Made by a program: the position numbers and the translations under genes. From Antedon mediterranea (lineage: Eukaryota; Echinodermata; Crinoidea; Comatulida; Antedonidae), in contig NC_092675.1 of the NCBI RefSeq assembly GCF_964355755.1, positions 29,846,912-29,910,911 of the forward strand: 64,000 nucleotides of DNA, in the 5' to 3' direction. Positions 1 to 12,189 of the stretch are shown in pieces (the stretch's first letter is position 1; each line of letters opens with the position of its first letter). The notes beneath the pieces were generated by a model. That model had not been told where the DNA came from and made no database searches. It saw nothing but the letters and a program-made list of their open reading frames with translations.

Positions 1-1900
1 CCTGTACAACACAGTTTTAATAAAAATTATCTAAATAGAATAACGTCATGAACATCATAATGAATTAAATATAAAAAATATAAATAAATAAAATATTAAT
101 AATAAATAAATATAAAAATATTCTAATAAAATATATGATCACATTACAGATCGTGTTTTGCAAATTGACAACGAGTAACAACTTAAACTTAGAATCAACA
201 AAGTGAGACTTAAAGTCGATTATTTTACTAATTTACTTTGTTGTAGAACATTGTAGTAAAGCTAAGCCAACGTGATTATGGGCTTAGAATGCTACTACTG
301 GTGGTAGTAACTAAGTCTACATGATTACAAGGGTTTTCCTCGACTGGTTTTGTATTCTTTAAGTGATCGATATATTTAGATTGATTTGCTTTCTTTACCT
401 TAATTAGCACGCGACCAATTAGTAAGTGTAATCCTATAAAGGTAGGATAAATAGGACACTATACAACAGTGTAAACACTGCTACGTCACAAGGAATGGTC
501 ACCTGACAAGGTAAATAATATACATAAAAAGACAGTTAGCTACCACACCAAGAACCAATAAAACAAAGTGTATCCTTGTTGTATCCGTATGAATTCGGTT
601 TATTGTTAGAATGCTCTCCTCCTAATAACCCTAACCCTTAAAGCATTGGCTTAATGCGTCCTCCTCACACAATTATATTTATTAATTTATGTTCTGTATT
701 ATATTGTATATTGTATTGTGTAAAACAATAAACTTGCAACTTAATACGAATACATTATTTACATCCGGGTATGTAAAATGAAAATATATATTATTATATC
801 TCTGTGTTATTTATTAATTTTTATTTGAACCATATTTAATGAGCGTGATCCATCCAGCAATTGCTGATCATTTGGGACCCTCAGAACAGATACAATACAC
901 AAAATACAACAATAACAGAAAAGTAGGCCTAACGAAAAACAAAAGCCTATAAATTAAATAAATTACATGATAATTAAAAATCTAAATAAGACTAAATTTG
1001 AAATATAACTGATAGATTAAATTAGGCAAAAATAAATAATATGTTATTTCTTTGTTTTCTATTAAAAGAAAAGTATCTTACTTAGACAACTTTGAATATA
1101 GACCTAATAACTATTTAAAACAAGGCCTAAATACTACAATGATACATTTTATAATTCATAAGAGTTGAATATTTTATATTTGATATTGTAATTTGTACTT
1201 TTTAATGTAAGATGATGTAATGAGGGATAAATATAGATGATTGATTGTCAAATGCTGAACTAATGCGTAATCTCGTATTTGTAATCATTCAGATTCAGAT
1301 TCGATTTATTAAGTCATTCATGCATAGTATAATGATAATTGATTTTCAACGATGAAGAAAAAATTTAAGGTCTATCAATAATGTTTGTGTATTGTATAAA
1401 TAGATGCCAGAGAAACAAAATTGTATAGAATTCTATAGAATGTTATAGAAACAGCATCTTTTGTGTTTCTTTATCTGAAAGGAATTACATGAATATAATT
1501 TGTAGTACTACTAATTATTTCTATTTTTTAAAAGATGGTCTATAGATTAATAGCAAGTGGTTTGTAAACAAGTGCAATCGAATATGAAGTTACCGATATC
1601 AGACAAAAAGTAAAATCCTAACAAAAGAACAAAGTTAGAAATAATTTGTGACATATGTGTAATGGAGTTTCTCCTATTCCCACCCTGAACAGAAATTGGA
1701 AAAACAAAACAAACATTTTTGTTATGTACGCAGTTTACGTACTGCAAGCTTAACTCACAGCATATATTTTACCTTATCTAACCGATTGACCTGTTGGACG
1801 CGTTAAAATATGACATATGTGTTAATTGAAAACATAAATTAAAAATCAAATCACACGTGGATGTTTAGAAATCAAGTACCTAGACGACATATGGGACAAA
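1..1900. other. AT-rich intergenic DNA upstream of neurogenin
   Basis: No coding region, RNA gene or clear transposon body is visible. The stretch is strongly AT-rich with many stops in all frames. Around 835-882 there is a short block that matches, in reverse complement, the block near 42254-42300, so it is probably the tail of a dispersed SINE-like repeat. A short open frame on the minus strand at 1547-1747 has no recognisable content. Confidence 0.6.
835..882 (-). repeat. SINE-like 3' tail fragment
   Basis: This block (containing ATCCATCCAGCAATTGCTG) is nearly the reverse complement of 42254-42300. It also resembles 41809-41850 and 41873-41910, where the core reads CATCCAGCC.AAGCTGATC. 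Four related copies in one window argue for the 3' part of a dispersed retroposon. The head of the element is not visible here. Confidence 0.45.
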
Positions 1901-1909
1901 AATGGCAGC

Positions 1910-2282
1910 TACTTCATTGGTCGATCGCCACGCGAGAAGTTTCATTCTACAATTGATACGCTTCGCTGATTGGTTAATACATGTCGGAAGCAGACGACCC
2001 GTTCTTAATTGAAGTGAACTAATGTAGTGTAAAGAGTTAACGTTGGCCGTTATGCGCAGACTCCAAATAGGAAACAGCGCACATTATGGGCATGGCTTTG
2101 GTCCCGTGTCAGTCATCGCGTGCACTATTGTTTTCGTTAGCAATAAATAGAGCGGTGATTAGTACTGAGACATCATAAAATCTGTGATAGCCAACCTGTT
2201 AACTACACAGTCAGTACCTGTCAAGATAGTTTGACATCACTATTTTTGTCATCGCTTAAGATTCTATCTAACTTTGTTCATC
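1910..2282 (+). promoter_or_regulatory. Probable neurogenin promoter and 5' UTR
   Basis: The 370 bases before the start codon are richer in GC and in varied motifs than the DNA on either side. A TATA-like AATAAATA lies at 2142-2149, which would put transcription start near 2170-2180. A CACGCG element, the class-C site used by Hes-type repressors, is at about 1930, and an E-box CACGTG lies just upstream near 1855. Hes repression of neurogenins is established knowledge; its use here is inference. Confidence 0.4.
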
Positions 2283-3488
2283 ATGGAGGTAAGTTTCATT
2301 TAACTATATTATCAGTTAATATTTTCAACATTTGTTGATATTAATTTTACATTACTTGTTCATATTTTTATTTAATTTGATTTAATCAACTATTATTAAT
2401 ATTTTAGTCAATTATTAGATATATTGTAATTTATGTAACTAAATTTTTGTTTTTTATCAGTTTAATTTATTTTAAAATTTCTTTATTAAAACAATTATTT
2501 TAAAAATAGATTAAAGTAATAGCAAACAAAATTTTACATTTTACATTACTTTTTCAATTTTGTTATTTAATTAGATTTAATAAATTTTTATGTACTTAAT
2601 CAATTAATATTTTAATTTGTGTAACTGTAAAGAAACTAAGTTTGATTTAGAATCATATATCTTTTATCAGATATACCAACTTTTTTTGTAATGCATTCGT
2701 TCAAAATTTAAATGTTTTGATATTTAAAACTAGAAATAATGTACAGAGTCAGCTTAGCTTTGTAATTGATCATTTTATTTTAAAATGCAATTCATACTCA
2801 ATTGATTTATAATGTTTATATTTTCTTTTCATAGGTTTCATGTGAATTAAAAAATAGTTTGGAAAAAGTCGACATTACGTTGAAGTCGAAAGAAAACTGT
2901 ACGTCAACCGAATCAACGCACGAAAAATCGAAAGAGAACACGAACGATATAACTGAAGATGGAAAAAGTAGAACGGGGCGTAAACGACGAAATCGTACGC
3001 GCCGCCGACGTCATCGAAGCCCGACTCAAATCTTACGAATAAAGAGAACAAGAAGAGTCAAAGCAAATGATAGAGAAAGAAACAGGATGCATTCATTGAA
3101 TGATGCGCTAGAGGGACTCAGAGAAGTCCTACCAACATTCCCGGATGAAACTAAACTCACAAAAATTGAAACATTAAGATTTGCTCATAATTACATCTGG
3201 GCACTTCGAGAAATGTTGAAAATGGACGATAAAGAGACAATGATTACGTCATCAAGTTACGATGAAGATTCTGGAATCGCAAGTCCATTATCTACATCAT
3301 CCGGTTATTCTTTTACATCTTCAGGTCAGGAGGATTGGTACGCAACATCACCCGAGTCATGCTCACAGACACCGCCGCCGTCCACACACAATGATTTTCT
3401 AATTACCCGGCCGTCGTGTGCATTACAATCCAGTACATTGATGCTGAATCAGTTTCAGAATTATTGTCCTACTCGCTGGTCGAGATAG
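2283..3488 (+). CDS. Neurog: Neurogenin-type bHLH proneural transcription factor
   Basis: Two coding exons: 2283-2288 (Met-Glu only) and 2835-3488, joined across a 546-bp intron with GT at 2289 and AG at 2833-2834. The spliced product is 219 aa. The main exon has no ATG before the conserved domain, only a TTG at 2859, so the ATG in the upstream exon (ATGGAG|GTAAGT) is the likely start. A Lys/Arg-rich stretch at about 50-64 precedes the bHLH domain at about 75-130. The basic region reads [14 protein letters not shown] and helix 2 contains [18 protein letters not shown], a neurogenin signature rather than NeuroD, Atonal or Olig. The Ser/Thr/Pro-rich C-terminus ([17 protein letters not shown]) resembles neurogenin activation tails. 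In the nucleus it would dimerise with an E-protein, bind E-boxes and drive neural fate. Confident as to subfamily; the vertebrate 1/2/3 distinction does not apply. Confidence 0.93.
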
Positions 3489-3744
3489 AAACAATTTTAC
3501 AAGAAATGAACTCTTGGTTGGAAAATCGAATAAAGAACAATGCGCATGACCACTAAGGTCACATGACACATTCCATAGTAATTCAAGTTTTGTATTTATT
3601 ATTAATATTTTATAACCGATCATGAACTATTTGTAAATAAGATTAGTGTTTCGGCTTATAGTAATTTTGTAAAATGAATTGGTTTTTGTACCGCATAGTC
3701 TATTTTATAATTCTTCTTTTTTTATTGATTGCCATAGTGATTGC

Positions 3745-3750
3745 AATAAA
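3745..3750 (+). terminator. Polyadenylation signal of neurogenin
   Basis: AATAAA lies about 257 bases after the neurogenin stop codon and is followed by T-rich sequence. It is the first good hexamer downstream and gives a short 3' UTR. Confidence 0.5.
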
Positions 3751-3759
3751 TAAGTAAAT

Positions 3760-6700
3760 TGAAAATATGATTACATTTTTTTTGTTTTTTTTATACTGTT
3801 ATTAGTTTAATTAAATTTTGATTAATTTCGAATAACTGATAGAATAGCTAGCTCTTTGTTCAACTTTGACCTCCCCATTCTTTGCCCGATTACTGTCTTT
3901 TCTCAAGTGTTCCTCATTCTTTACTCGATTGTCTAGTTACCCTCAAGTTGAATAACACCGCCCCCCCCCCCCCCCGGCAACCCCACTCCCAATGATCCTC
4001 ACCCGATTACTAAATCCAAGTTTCATTCATACTAACAGTAAATAAAATAATAAAATTGATAGACCTAATTAATTTATAGAATAATCGTTGAGGACACTCA
4101 ATGGCGGTAATATACAACGACGATTCTGACGATGAAATGATGACGATAATCGATTATGACTATTACAACTGACATAAATTCTGTTCTTAAACTATATTGG
4201 AGTATCTCCAATTTCCATGAAATGAGGACGTAATAAGTAAGTAAGCAAGTAAGAATTAAGAGTTTGGCCTAACACTAAAAACAATAATGGTCGCGAAGGA
4301 CGGTGCTTCAGATGTTCTAAACATTACCGGCGATGCATGCAGAGGGAAATGGGGCCTGAACATTGGGGCCTAAACATTGGGGCCTAAACATCCTAAATAC
4401 TGGGGCATAAACATTGCAAGAAGTGAACCTTTTGCATTTTGTTTTCAATTAGGGAAGACCGGAGCACCCCATTGAACTCGCCTATTGATAGAGATAACAA
4501 AACTACACAACAACGGATATAATGGTTCTTATTTCACTTCTTTCTGTCAAACAGTCATACAATTAATTTATTGAAATAATAATTATTTTCTAATGAATAC
4601 AATTATCGGTATACATACTTTTTCGACACAAAAGATGAACTGGCATAAAATAAATGAACGTTAGATTGGCGAAGGACGATAGTGAAGATCGATTAAACTA
4701 GATGATTTTGATTAAAATATTGATAAAGCAATCCACATCGCATTAATTTACACATCTCCTGTCCTTCGCTGCTTAATAAGCCTGTATTAATTAATCCACT
4801 ATTTAATTCGCTCATTAGGTGTTCTACTATACCTAACACATATTCACGAATCGCTTCGGTTTAACACAAAGATATTTAAGGCTGCTATTGGAAGAAGGCG
4901 GATGCATCAGATACGCAAGTCCGTGTATCATCGCTCTACGCATGATTGTTCGCCTTTAATTGTCACACTAGTAGTCCAAGGTCGCTCTTCCGCCGATTGC
5001 ACGCGTACCGCCAGCGCGTGACAAATTTCAACGTCTTTGATTTAACGCCGAACAAATATATTTATAACAATCAAGAAGTGGCCATTAGATATTATTTAGT
5101 TATTATAATATATACATATCATAAACTGAGTTTCTTAGATCGTACCGTGAATTGTGTTGCCTTTTGTATACTCCTCCAAATGGTATGAGCTGTGACAACT
5201 ATAACACAAAAGTTCAATGTATACGAGGGCGTCCTTTATAAATGATTAGCCGTTTCTGTTTCAGCTTTAGTTCAATATTGTTTTCAAGTTGAATGTTGGG
5301 AGAATTTATTTGAGGTGCAATATATATTTAATAAAACGATTAGTTGAAGTTTCTGGTGATAAAAATGCTACATAATGTCAAAGATTTTGGATTGTTTATT
5401 CATTGATGTTTAAAGAAGATATACTCAATTAAGGTATAGAGTATTGACTGTATCACGATAGTTAGACTTCTGTATCTGTAACATACAAACACCATCTCTG
5501 GTTATCGCGTACGTTCACTTGCCTCTCTAGTATTATTATGTTGTTTTCCACCAGTCGGTGTTTCGCTCTTTTGTCTGTAAAGTATTTTATTTGTTTTCAA
5601 TCTTTCTACATAACAAAAAAAAAACATATAAGTATAACAGGGGAGTAGCGGAAAAGCAAAAGTAATAACACTTTCATCTGATGTGCTTGACCAGCCCCTG
5701 TCAACTAGGACGATACGATAAAACCGAGATTATAACAATAAAAAGCATTATACGTATAAAACGTGTGTGTCAACCTAATTAGGAATGTACATTCATTAAA
5801 CTAATAACATTCACTAATATAAATCTTTGTATTGTGCAAATCGATTAAATGCAAATATTCGTATGACAACATTTCCGATCGATAAAAGCTGAAAATTAGT
5901 TTTAACAATTCTTTTCTTTAGTATAGAGGGCGCGTTTACTTTAAGATAAAGCAACAAAGAAGAAGAGAAATAAATTTGATTATGATGATAATCAACGAAC
6001 GATTGTCTTGAATGCTAATGAGAATTACATTGGATAAAGTTTGCAGGAAAGAAAGGCAATAATAAATTAACTCACCACAACATGATTATGTGGTAAAAGC
6101 ATGATTATCAACTACATAAAAGATTTTACAACGTATTATGATGTCACTGAAGGTTATCTTCTATAGATTGTTGAATAAATCAAATTAATCTAAATTTATC
6201 AATCGACGATCGACGGAGCAATTCTTGATGATGAAACAGTGTAGAAGTCGCTTCTATGTAAACTAGCACTATACCTTGTAGGCTTATAACCATTGATTTG
6301 GTCGCAATCGTAATTACATTATTCCCCATTCAGTCTTAACGTAATAAACCAATCTTTAGATTTCATTTTAGCAACAATAAATGGCAATTTTGATAAAGAT
6401 TAAATTTTAAAGCAAATTTATTGTCTGTTGGTTCTATCTCTTGATTCAGTTAAAAAACTCCCTAATTAAAGGATGGATAAACTATTTTAAAAGTTTATGC
6501 TAATAAACTAATACTCATTTTAGGCAAAGGGAGTGGAGTTGAAAGAGCTTTTGATACGTTTTAGAGTATTACATTTGTATGCAACCGAATTCATTTTTCT
6601 TTTCGTTTCCAGATCATCAGAATTACACAACAGAAAGAAATCCTGTTAAAAATAGATCATTTTTTCTCTTTGTGGTGTAATCTACCACATTTATTCGTTC

Positions 6701-7930
6701 ATCATAATTATTACAAATACATATTAACATATTACTCTCTTTTTTTCATTATTCCTTAAATTTAGGATACTCAAAGTTATAGTAAAAAGTAACAATGCAT
6801 ATAATGCTATGTACAGTGTAGTAGGCCTATATACATCGGTATATCTAAAATGGTTATATAAAATAAATAGATCATTACATTTTAGAGGAAATAAAATATA
6901 GGTCATATAGTAATCTACCTACAATTTGAAACATTGTAAAATATGAAGAAAACAATTCAAGAAAGTTTTTGACAAAAAAGGAGGTAAGGAACTGTGATAT
7001 TCACACTTAGATACTTGCGCGTGCCAAAGTGACCCACATTGTCACAAAATCAATGTTATTTCTCACATTTGGTTAAGGAGTTAATAAAACTAATAATAAT
7101 TTCCACTTCTTTCATTAGTGTATCATGTCACGTGGAGTGATGACAAAGATCGCGTTCACACTAAGTTTTCTTTTCTGTAAACCATTACGTCCTTTATACC
7201 GAGTCACTTGTGTGGAATGGCATGAAAATAAAACACGCTAACGAGAGGCACGCGAACGACAAGTAAATCTTTGGATTTTGTCATTGTTAACTAGGGTGAT
7301 TATCGTCTGACTCGGAGATAAAGCCCGCTTTGGAAAATCTACCCGATCGGACCCGAAGATCCACGGGATGCCGGAAATTCTATTGTTGTTTATTGTTTTT
7401 ACATTAGATTTTCATGTAATTCTACTTGCTACGTTGAGTACGGATTTCACTGATGAAGAGGGCAGATCAAAATCAAATACCGTTAATTGTCTGACGCCTT
7501 TTGTTGATGTCTCCACCAAGTCGCAGTCTCTATTCAATTATCTGTCAATATCTATGATTGGTCCAATGTTAACATTTTGGAGATGTTTGTAGGCATTGGT
7601 CACGTGCAGGCCTATTTATGATGAAATCCATAATTAGGTTATCAGTAATTTGATTTCGGTTAATTTGTTTGTTTGAAACCCAATTATATCGAATGATGAA
7701 TATCAGTCCACCACTTGACATCATTTCTTGAAATGTTTGGTTTTTGATAAATTAGTAATTATACGAATACATAAGAATGCTCATCCAGGTTTTAAACAAT
7801 CACCTAATACAATATATAATCATTGATTTCCGGGATCTGACTTAAACTTTGCACTTTTCACAGTAAGCATACAGTATTTTGATCGTTCTTCCAAATCTGT
7901 ATTTTAAATGTCACCTAACATCGAATAGCC
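3760..7930. other. Intergenic DNA, no gene seen
   Basis: Short open frames at 4946-5188, 6724-6906 and 7368-7592 have no domain, no homologous look and no splice partners, so I do not call them. Small features are a 15-base C run at 3961-3975 and a 14-bp direct repeat at 4351-4416. Two islands of higher complexity and GC (about 4850-5040 and 7130-7370) stand out from the AT-rich background. They could be cis-regulatory DNA of the neurogenin gene, but nothing in the sequence proves it. Confidence 0.5.
4351..4416 (+). repeat. Short direct repeat, 14-bp unit
   Basis: GGGGCCTAAACATT occurs three times in tandem with period 14, starting at 4351, 4365 and 4379. A diverged fourth copy (GGGGCATAAACATT) starts at 4402. 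Confidence 0.7.
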
Positions 7931-7934
7931 CCTG

Positions 7935-8085
7935 AGCTCTGTCTACACTATCAAACTATTTTGACAAAGAAAGTGTGATGTGCCCAAATAATTATGGTAG
8001 TGATATGCCTAAATATGGTAGTGATATGCCTATAAATATGGTAGCGATATGACATAATCATGTCCATATATGGGCACATCACATT
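7935..8085 (+). mobile_element. MITE family A, copy 1 (3' end missing)
   Basis: Begins AGCTCTGTCTACACTATCAA, the terminal inverted repeat shared by about eleven copies in this window. The family body follows: GTGTGATGTGCCCAAATA, then repeated ATGGTAGTGATATGCC units, CATGTCCATATATGGGCACATCACA. The distal inverted repeat is absent. No coding capacity. Confidence 0.85.
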
Positions 8086-8089
8086 GTAA

Positions 8090-9946
8090 GGTTTATGTTA
8101 TTTAATAGTATCAGGAAAGAATGAGACATCTCTGATATATCAAGTATATCTGCGATGGTTAAACAGTCGCCGGCCCGTGACGTCATTATGGTCACGAGTC
8201 AGTGTTTTTTTCCTCTTTTTATTAACAACATTCAAAAGGTATTGTATTTTATAATAGATTTCAAGTGGCTATCCATCCCACTTTAACCGTAAATTGATTA
8301 CAAATTACTTTCAAATGAGTCCGCTTTAAGTATTCGTAATTAATGTGAGACTCATTGATACGAAAAATCCATTGGATCACGCCTGTTGTCGCGCTGCTAA
8401 ATTACCGTCTGCTAAACTCTAGAATACCATCGTCGGATTTTTTAAATTGTCGTCTGCTTAGATTAACATGACTGTTAACTTAGGCCTGGAACGTTATTCA
8501 TTTCGAGGATAACAAGTGTATTTCGTCGCAATTAACGGATTACGTTTCACCTGCGATGCAATGTACCAAAACGAGGCTAACCAGTGAAGCGGAACCGTCG
8601 TATTGTTATCGAAGCACTTGTATGACAATGAATACAATGAAAATTATTATGGATTTTGTTATCCTCCTTATTGTCTGTTCGTTTTTTTTATGAGGGAAAC
8701 CCCACTTTTATTATGATAATCAATTTAAAATAGCATATACAACATTTTCTGTCTTCAAATATTATTATATAAGTTATTAAATTATGGTTTTCTTTATGTA
8801 ATACTGATATTTACTTTTTTGTTTTTGCAACGAAATAAAGTCAAATGATTATTTAATGTTGCTAAATTGAAATGTAACAGATGTGATGTTTATCGCTCAT
8901 GCCTTAAGGTGTGTTTTGGTTTTCCGAAAAAACTTTTAATCCGTTTAGCGATCTTTTACGTATTTAATAGTGTTGTTCAGAACAACTAATTTAATCTTGT
9001 TCTCCTAAACACGTTCCGACGAAAATTGTCTTTTTTCCCGCATACATTGAGTTTGGATAACGTGTGGTACGACCCTGAATGCACTAAGCCTACAGAATCA
9101 GAATAGCGTTGACATCTAGTTCAACGGTTCGCGTGCCTGTTTGCCCAGGGCCTCTCCCGTGGGGGAAAGCACTACAAACCACGCTAATCTTTGCCCACTG
9201 GATGCTTTCGTAAACGATTACAGAATACCATGCCTTTCATAAGTCAAAACAACACTATGCTTAAGTCTTTGTTGAGTGTGTTTATTTCACGACTTTGCCG
9301 TTTATTACCTGTTTGTATAGGCGGCCTATAGAGTTTGTCTTGACTGCACGACACGCGCGCGTATATCATTGTGGCCCACAGGCAGCTTTTTAAAAGACGT
9401 AATTGTCTTTAAATCTTTTACACTTTCAAAATTTTAGGCTTTGTACACCAAAAGTGTCATATGTTATGAAAATGAAAATTTGTGGTCGATTAGAAAAATG
9501 CAAAACAGTAAATTAATTAGGATAGCTCCCTTTGGATATTTACACGATAAGGAATATCCACAAAGAAGAACAAATCACCGTTATGCTACAAAATCTCAAA
9601 CTTCAATAATACACAATACGAATGGTGGAAAATGAAATTAAGCTTTGATTTTAATTAGCGGTTAGCTGTTGTTGATGAAATCAAATAAAACTAACATTAT
9701 TGATTATATTATTATTATTATCAGACATAAGAGATAATGCTTAAATTATTAATCAATTATGTTGTAGGAAGAAAGAAACATGGAATGCTGTAACGTACAA
9801 AACGATGTTTGCAAATAATATAAAGGCAAAAACAAGGAGTCAGGTCTTACACAATCATTACATGTTTAAAATATCTATAAACGTTCAATCTTCAGACATA
9901 CAAGAAAAAGAAAACTTGATAAAAAAAAAGTGAATAAAGTATTTCA
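8090..9946. other. Intergenic DNA, no gene seen
   Basis: No exon structure, RNA gene or repeat family is recognisable. The block at about 9060-9370 is more GC-rich than its surroundings and is a candidate regulatory island. The open frame at 9441-9635 has low-complexity composition and no recognisable domain. Confidence 0.45.
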
Positions 9947-10006
9947 CTAGGGGTCCGGCTAGGGGTCCGGCTAGGGGTCCGGCTAGGGGTCCGGCTAGGG
10001 GTCCGG
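9947..10006 (+). repeat. 12-bp tandem repeat, five copies
   Basis: CTAGGGGTCCGG is repeated five times without error (5 x 12 = 60 bp). It is GC-rich inside AT-rich DNA. No coding or RNA context is visible. Confidence 0.95.
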
Positions 10007-10402
10007 CTTACCGATAATCCTTCATAAAAAAAAGGTAAGCGAGATGGCTAATTTGGGCCGCATACAGTATGTTGATATTAAGTACCGGTAGGCTTATAAT
10101 AATTAGCCCTTCTGTCTATTGTCATTGAGTACCCCATCCCACTGCGAACTACTAATGTCGATTATTCAGGCTATTTTGTTCTCGTGTCTCCTGGTCTATA
10201 TATCAGCATTATTGTAAAGACACCCAGTTGGAGCTCAGCTAATTCACCGGTTTTTAGTGGTAGTACTTGTTTCACTGTCCCCTTCCTACTGTGAGTGTTG
10301 ATTATCTATACAAGCACTTGTTTTTAGTGATTCTATTCTAATTCGACCTAATTTCGAATGTCCATTTTCGATTATCCAATAATTGTCCACTTGCTCTATA
10401 CA

Positions 10403-12188
10403 TCTCTGTCTACACTATTACACTTTATGTGCCAAAAAATGTGATGTGGCCATATATGGACATGGTGATGTCATATCTTACTTGAATCTTACTTGAATCT
10501 TTGGGCTCATGATTAAGGCAAATGCCTTTTAAACGCCCTCCATTTCTTCTGTATTTATCTAGAATTGGTAGCAAAATTTATCTTTAGCTCTGTCTTTGTT
10601 TAGTTGATCCTTGAATGCATTTATTTTTTCTGCTTGTACTGTAGTGTGGTATAGATTGTTCCATGTGTTGACGATTCTACTTGAAAAGGAGTGGCTTCTG
10701 ATTTTCAGTCGGGCTCTTGGCTTTCTTAATTTGAATTGATGGCCCCTTGTTCTACTGTCCTCTCTAAAGTCAAAAAAGGTTTCGGCTTCAATATCATCCA
10801 AGCCCTTGATAAATTTAAACACTTGTATAATGTCCGCTCTCCTTCTTCTGTAATTCAGTGTAGGTAATCCAAGCTCTTTTAATCTCTGATCGTAAGATTT
10901 ATCTCTTAACTTTTTGACAATTTTAGTGGCCCTACGCTGCACTCTTTCAAGCTTATCCAAATCACCTTTTAGGTTTTAGGAGAGGGTACCATATACAGCT
11001 TGCGTATTCCAGATGAGGTCGAATTATACTTTTATAAAGGGGCAGGAACATATCCTTATCCATGTAATCAAAAGATCGCCTTACCAATCCAATGAGTCTA
11101 TTTGCTTTATTTACAGCTTCATTCGTTTGTAGTGAAAATTTTAAAGACTGATCAAAAGTAACTCCAAGGTCCTTTTCAGTATTGGCATTTGGCAGATCCT
11201 CGTCACCTTTCTCTGTTGGCATAGTGAATTGCATTTGTGGATTTGAATTTCCATAATGTATTACTTTACATTTATTGATGTTGAATTTCAGCTGCCATCT
11301 TTTAGACCAATCGGATAATGCCTTGAGATCATTTTGAACAGTATCATTTCTGTTTTCATGCACAACATTAAACATCTTAGTGTCATCTGCAAACATCCAT
11401 ACTTTAGATTTAACTGCATCAGGTAGGACGTTTATGAAAATTATATATAGATAAAGGGCCTAACACGCTGCCTTGAGGGACTCCGCTTTTAACCGTAGAC
11501 CATTCAGAAAATGCTGCGGCCACTCTAACTCTTTGTCTCCTCCCTGTCAAAAATTGATGTATCCATCTCAGTAGGTTTCCTTTTATTCCGTACGCTTCCA
11601 ATTTTGTTATTAATCTCTGGTGGGGGATAGAATCGAACGCCTTACTGAAATCCAAATATACAGCATCAAAGTTTTCCTCTGCATCCAGCAATTTCGTCCA
11701 TTCTTCAATCACCTCCAGCAGCAATTGTGTGACGCAAGATCTACCTTTCCGAAACCCATGCTGTGCTTTTATAATAAGGTTTCTATCATTTAGAAACTGT
11801 ATAATTTTGTCTCTCACAATTGATTCCAAAAGTTTGCATACGACAGCTTACTGGCCTGTAGTTTCCAACTTCCGTCTTGTCCCCTTTCTTAAAAATTTGT
11901 ACTACATTTGCACATTTCCAGCACTCCGGTAACTGTCCAGTCGATAGTGATTTGTTGTATATTGGCGTCAATGGAGTTGCAACAATTTCTTTAAGTTCCT
12001 TCAGTACTCTTGGATGCACGTCATCTGGTCCAGCTGATTTATTTGAGTTCATCTGCTGAAGGCATGTAAGCACTTCCTCCTTTGTCACTTCAATTGACTC
12101 CAAATGGTCATCCATATCACTACCATAATTATTTGGGCACATCGCACTTTTTTTTGTCAAACAAGTTTGATAGTGTAGACAGAGCTTA
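10403..12188 (-). mobile_element. MITE family A, copy 2, split by a retrotransposon
   Basis: The left half (10403-10477) starts CTCTGTCTACACTATTACAC and runs to GATGTCATATC. The right half (12113-12188) resumes with CATATCACTACCATA and ends with TTTGATAGTGTAGACAGAGC. Together they reproduce an uninterrupted family A element such as the copy at 19639-19791. Everything between (10478-12112) is a later insertion, and CATATC is duplicated at both junctions. Confidence 0.88.
10478..12112 (-). mobile_element. 5'-truncated non-LTR retrotransposon (CR1/jockey-like), decayed
   Basis: Reading the minus strand from 12112, the element encodes the middle and C-terminal part of a non-LTR reverse transcriptase. 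The motifs, in order, are SAGPDDVHPRVLKEL, GNYRPVS, QHGFRKGRSC, YLDFSKAFDSIPH, SGVPQGSVLGPL and the catalytic FADD, then the C-terminal LERVQRRATKIV region. At least two frame changes (near 11820 and 11400) and a stop near 10961 break it, so it is a pseudogene. The 5' end starts inside the ORF, as is usual after incomplete target-primed reverse transcription. The 3' end carries GATTCAAGTAA twice in tandem, like the short terminal repeats of CR1-type elements. It sits in a MITE with a CATATC target duplication. Confidence 0.9.
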
Positions 12189-12189
12189 A

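Noticed and set aside
2859-3488. Neurogenin starting at a non-ATG codon in the main exon
   Set aside because: The codon at 2859 is TTG. A spliced ATG at 2283 with consensus donor and acceptor is a better start.
7368-7592. Small open frame with a hydrophobic N-terminus like a signal peptide
   Set aside because: No recognisable domain, no splice partner, and such frames are expected by chance in this AT-rich DNA.
9060-9250. Possible tRNA from a GGTTCGCGTGCC-like box B
   Set aside because: No cloverleaf could be folded and no terminator is placed correctly.
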